From NCBI GenBank assembly GCA_013399895.1, contig VXBA01002665.1:148154-212153 (forward strand): a DNA stretch of 64,000 bases. The letters are read 5' to 3'. The translations under genes were made by a program, and so were the position numbers. Source of the stretch: Serilophus lunatus (lineage: Eukaryota > Chordata > Aves > Passeriformes > Eurylaimidae). The notes beneath the pieces are model-generated. The model was not told the DNA's origin and did not search any database. It saw only the letters and a program-made list of their open reading frames with translations. This document shows, in pieces, positions 63,038 through 64,000 of this stretch; position 1 is the first letter of the stretch, and every line of letters begins with the position of its first letter.

Positions 63038-64000
63038 ATGGTGAATAAATGGTCAAAAACCATTAGTAAAAAGAGCGTGCCTGTTCAAACTGCACCTATG
63101 TTGAGGGATGTGGCTTTGAAGACCTCTGACTGCTGGGATTATAGGGAATGCCTGAGCCTCCTTGTTGTCCCAGAGGGTAATACAAAAAACACCTGTGTCA
63201 GGTGCAACCAGGTGAATGATCTGCTCTGTATGGTGGCAGAGCTTAAGGAAGAAGTGGAAAGGCTGAGGAGCATTCGTGATTGTGAAAGAGAGATAGACTG
63301 GCGGAGTCGTGCTCTCTCCTCTCTTAAAAATGGTTGCCAGGAGTCAGAGGAGTCCGATGCTTCCCATCTCATTTCAGCTCAGGTGGATGGAAGCAACCAA
63401 CATACTGAGGAGGATTTGGGTACTGGTCACTTCTCATGGGGGGAATAGAATTCTCTCCTGTACACCACCTCCCTTCCAGATGCCACCTTTCCAATTGCCC
63501 TTACAAAATAGGTTTGGGGTCCTGGAGTTTGATAGCCAGGCTGAGGATGGGATGATGATTGATGATGAGGTAGTGATTTATGATCCGGTTGATGTTTCTG
63601 ATGGTAGCTCTTTGCCCCAGGAAACTCCCAGCTCTTCATCATCAGATGGATCAGAACTGATAGTACTAAGAAGAAAGGGAGAGTAATTGTGGTGGATGAC
63701 TCCCTTCTGAGAGGAACAGAGGGTCCCATATGTAGGCTGGATCCAATCCATAGGGAGGTATGCTGCCTCCCTGGAGCCCGATTATGTGATATTACTAAGA
63801 GACTGCCGGAATTAATACGGTCCTCGGATTATTATCCATTGTTGGTTATTCAGGCTGGCAGTGATGAACTTGATAAGAGGAATGCTAGGGTGATTAAGAA
63901 GGAGATTAAGGAAATGGGACAGTTAATTGGTGGGGTAGGACTGCAGGTAGTTTTCTGCTCAGTTTTTCTGGTAGCCAGAATGAGCACTGAAAGGAGAAAG
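63038..64000 (+). pseudogene. CR1 ORF1 (cysteine motif, coiled coil, SGNH esterase), frameshifted and incomplete
   Basis: In CR1-like LINEs ORF1 encodes an RNA-associated protein with an N-terminal Cys-rich motif and a C-terminal SGNH/GDSL-type esterase. The chosen ATG at 63038 has A at -3 and G at +4. The first frame (136 codons, to 63448) shows C32-x5-C38-x14-C53-x2-C56, followed by a heptad-rich helix 'LCMVAELKEEVERLRSI'. The middle, Asp/Glu/Ser-rich part is open in another frame (to 63686). From about 63668 the first frame resumes with the esterase: 'GRVIVVDDSLLRG' contains the nucleophile block (Ser at 63701-63703, the usual Gly of G-D-S being Asp), and a 'GSDE' block at 63857-63868 corresponds to the oxyanion/block III region. 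A 6-G run at 63438-63443 is the likely site of the first frameshift. The catalytic His lies beyond the window. Confidence 0.8.

Larger units (their letters stand above)
62704..64000 (+). mobile_element. 5' part of a CR1 LINE, continuing past the window
   Basis: Most CR1 copies are 5'-truncated, but this one retains a GC-rich 5' UTR and an ORF1 region, then runs off the right edge at 64000. It may be a near full-length copy. The ORF1 frameshifts described separately make it unlikely to be active as it stands. It lies about 85 bp beyond the LTR ending at 62618. Confidence 0.78.

Noticed and set aside
1..64000. Search for tRNA, rRNA, CRISPR arrays and operon-like genes
   Set aside because: No tRNA arm motifs, no regularly spaced direct repeats with spacers and no closely packed frames were seen. 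The repeat content is vertebrate (avian).

Overview
The window looks like an AT-rich, gene-poor stretch of a bird nuclear genome. The main evidence is at least fifteen pieces of CR1 non-LTR retrotransposons. They have the avian CR1 3' end: a 'ggtc(t/c)ttccaacc' block followed by short ATTCTATG/ATTCTGTG repeats, or its reverse complement beginning 'catagaatggtttgggttgg'. Several solitary LTRs of endogenous retroviruses with songbird/galliform-like architecture support the same assignment. I cannot name the species from sequence alone. No operon-like gene layout, tRNA, rRNA, CRISPR array or bacterial feature was seen. No ordinary protein-coding exon could be supported; most short open frames are chance frames or frames across repeats.

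Layout. 1-26.5 kb: mostly unique AT-rich DNA. It holds a candidate old LTR (about 1.1-1.5 kb), scattered 5'-truncated CR1 pieces (2.7, 3.6-4.1 as a head-to-head pair, 5.6, 11.3, 15.4, 16.9, 19.3 and 20.9 kb) and a 152-bp polypurine tract at 13.3 kb. 26.5-27.8 kb: an LTR with a TATA box, then a CR1 copy that still shows the C-terminal part of its ORF2. 32.1-32.7 kb: a complete solo LTR with a perfect 5-bp target duplication and a perfect CRE palindrome beside its TATA box. 36.0-38.1 kb: a nested block, with one old CR1 split by two LTR insertions. 39-55.6 kb: more CR1 pieces, one of which has lost its reverse-transcriptase active-site acidic pair, in otherwise unique sequence. 61.5-62.6 kb: a GC-rich LTR in the minus orientation. 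62.7-64.0 kb: the 5' end of a CR1, with a duplicated promoter-like module and a frameshifted ORF1 (cysteine motif, coiled coil, SGNH-esterase region), running off the right edge.

Nothing here works as a pathway. The window records repeated retrotransposition, LTR-LTR recombination to solo LTRs, and decay. The points most worth a second look are the CR1 5' end at the right edge, the nested block at 36-38 kb, the CRE/TATA pair in the 32-kb LTR, and the palindromes and inverted CR1 pairs. I did not find a convincing undescribed biological system.
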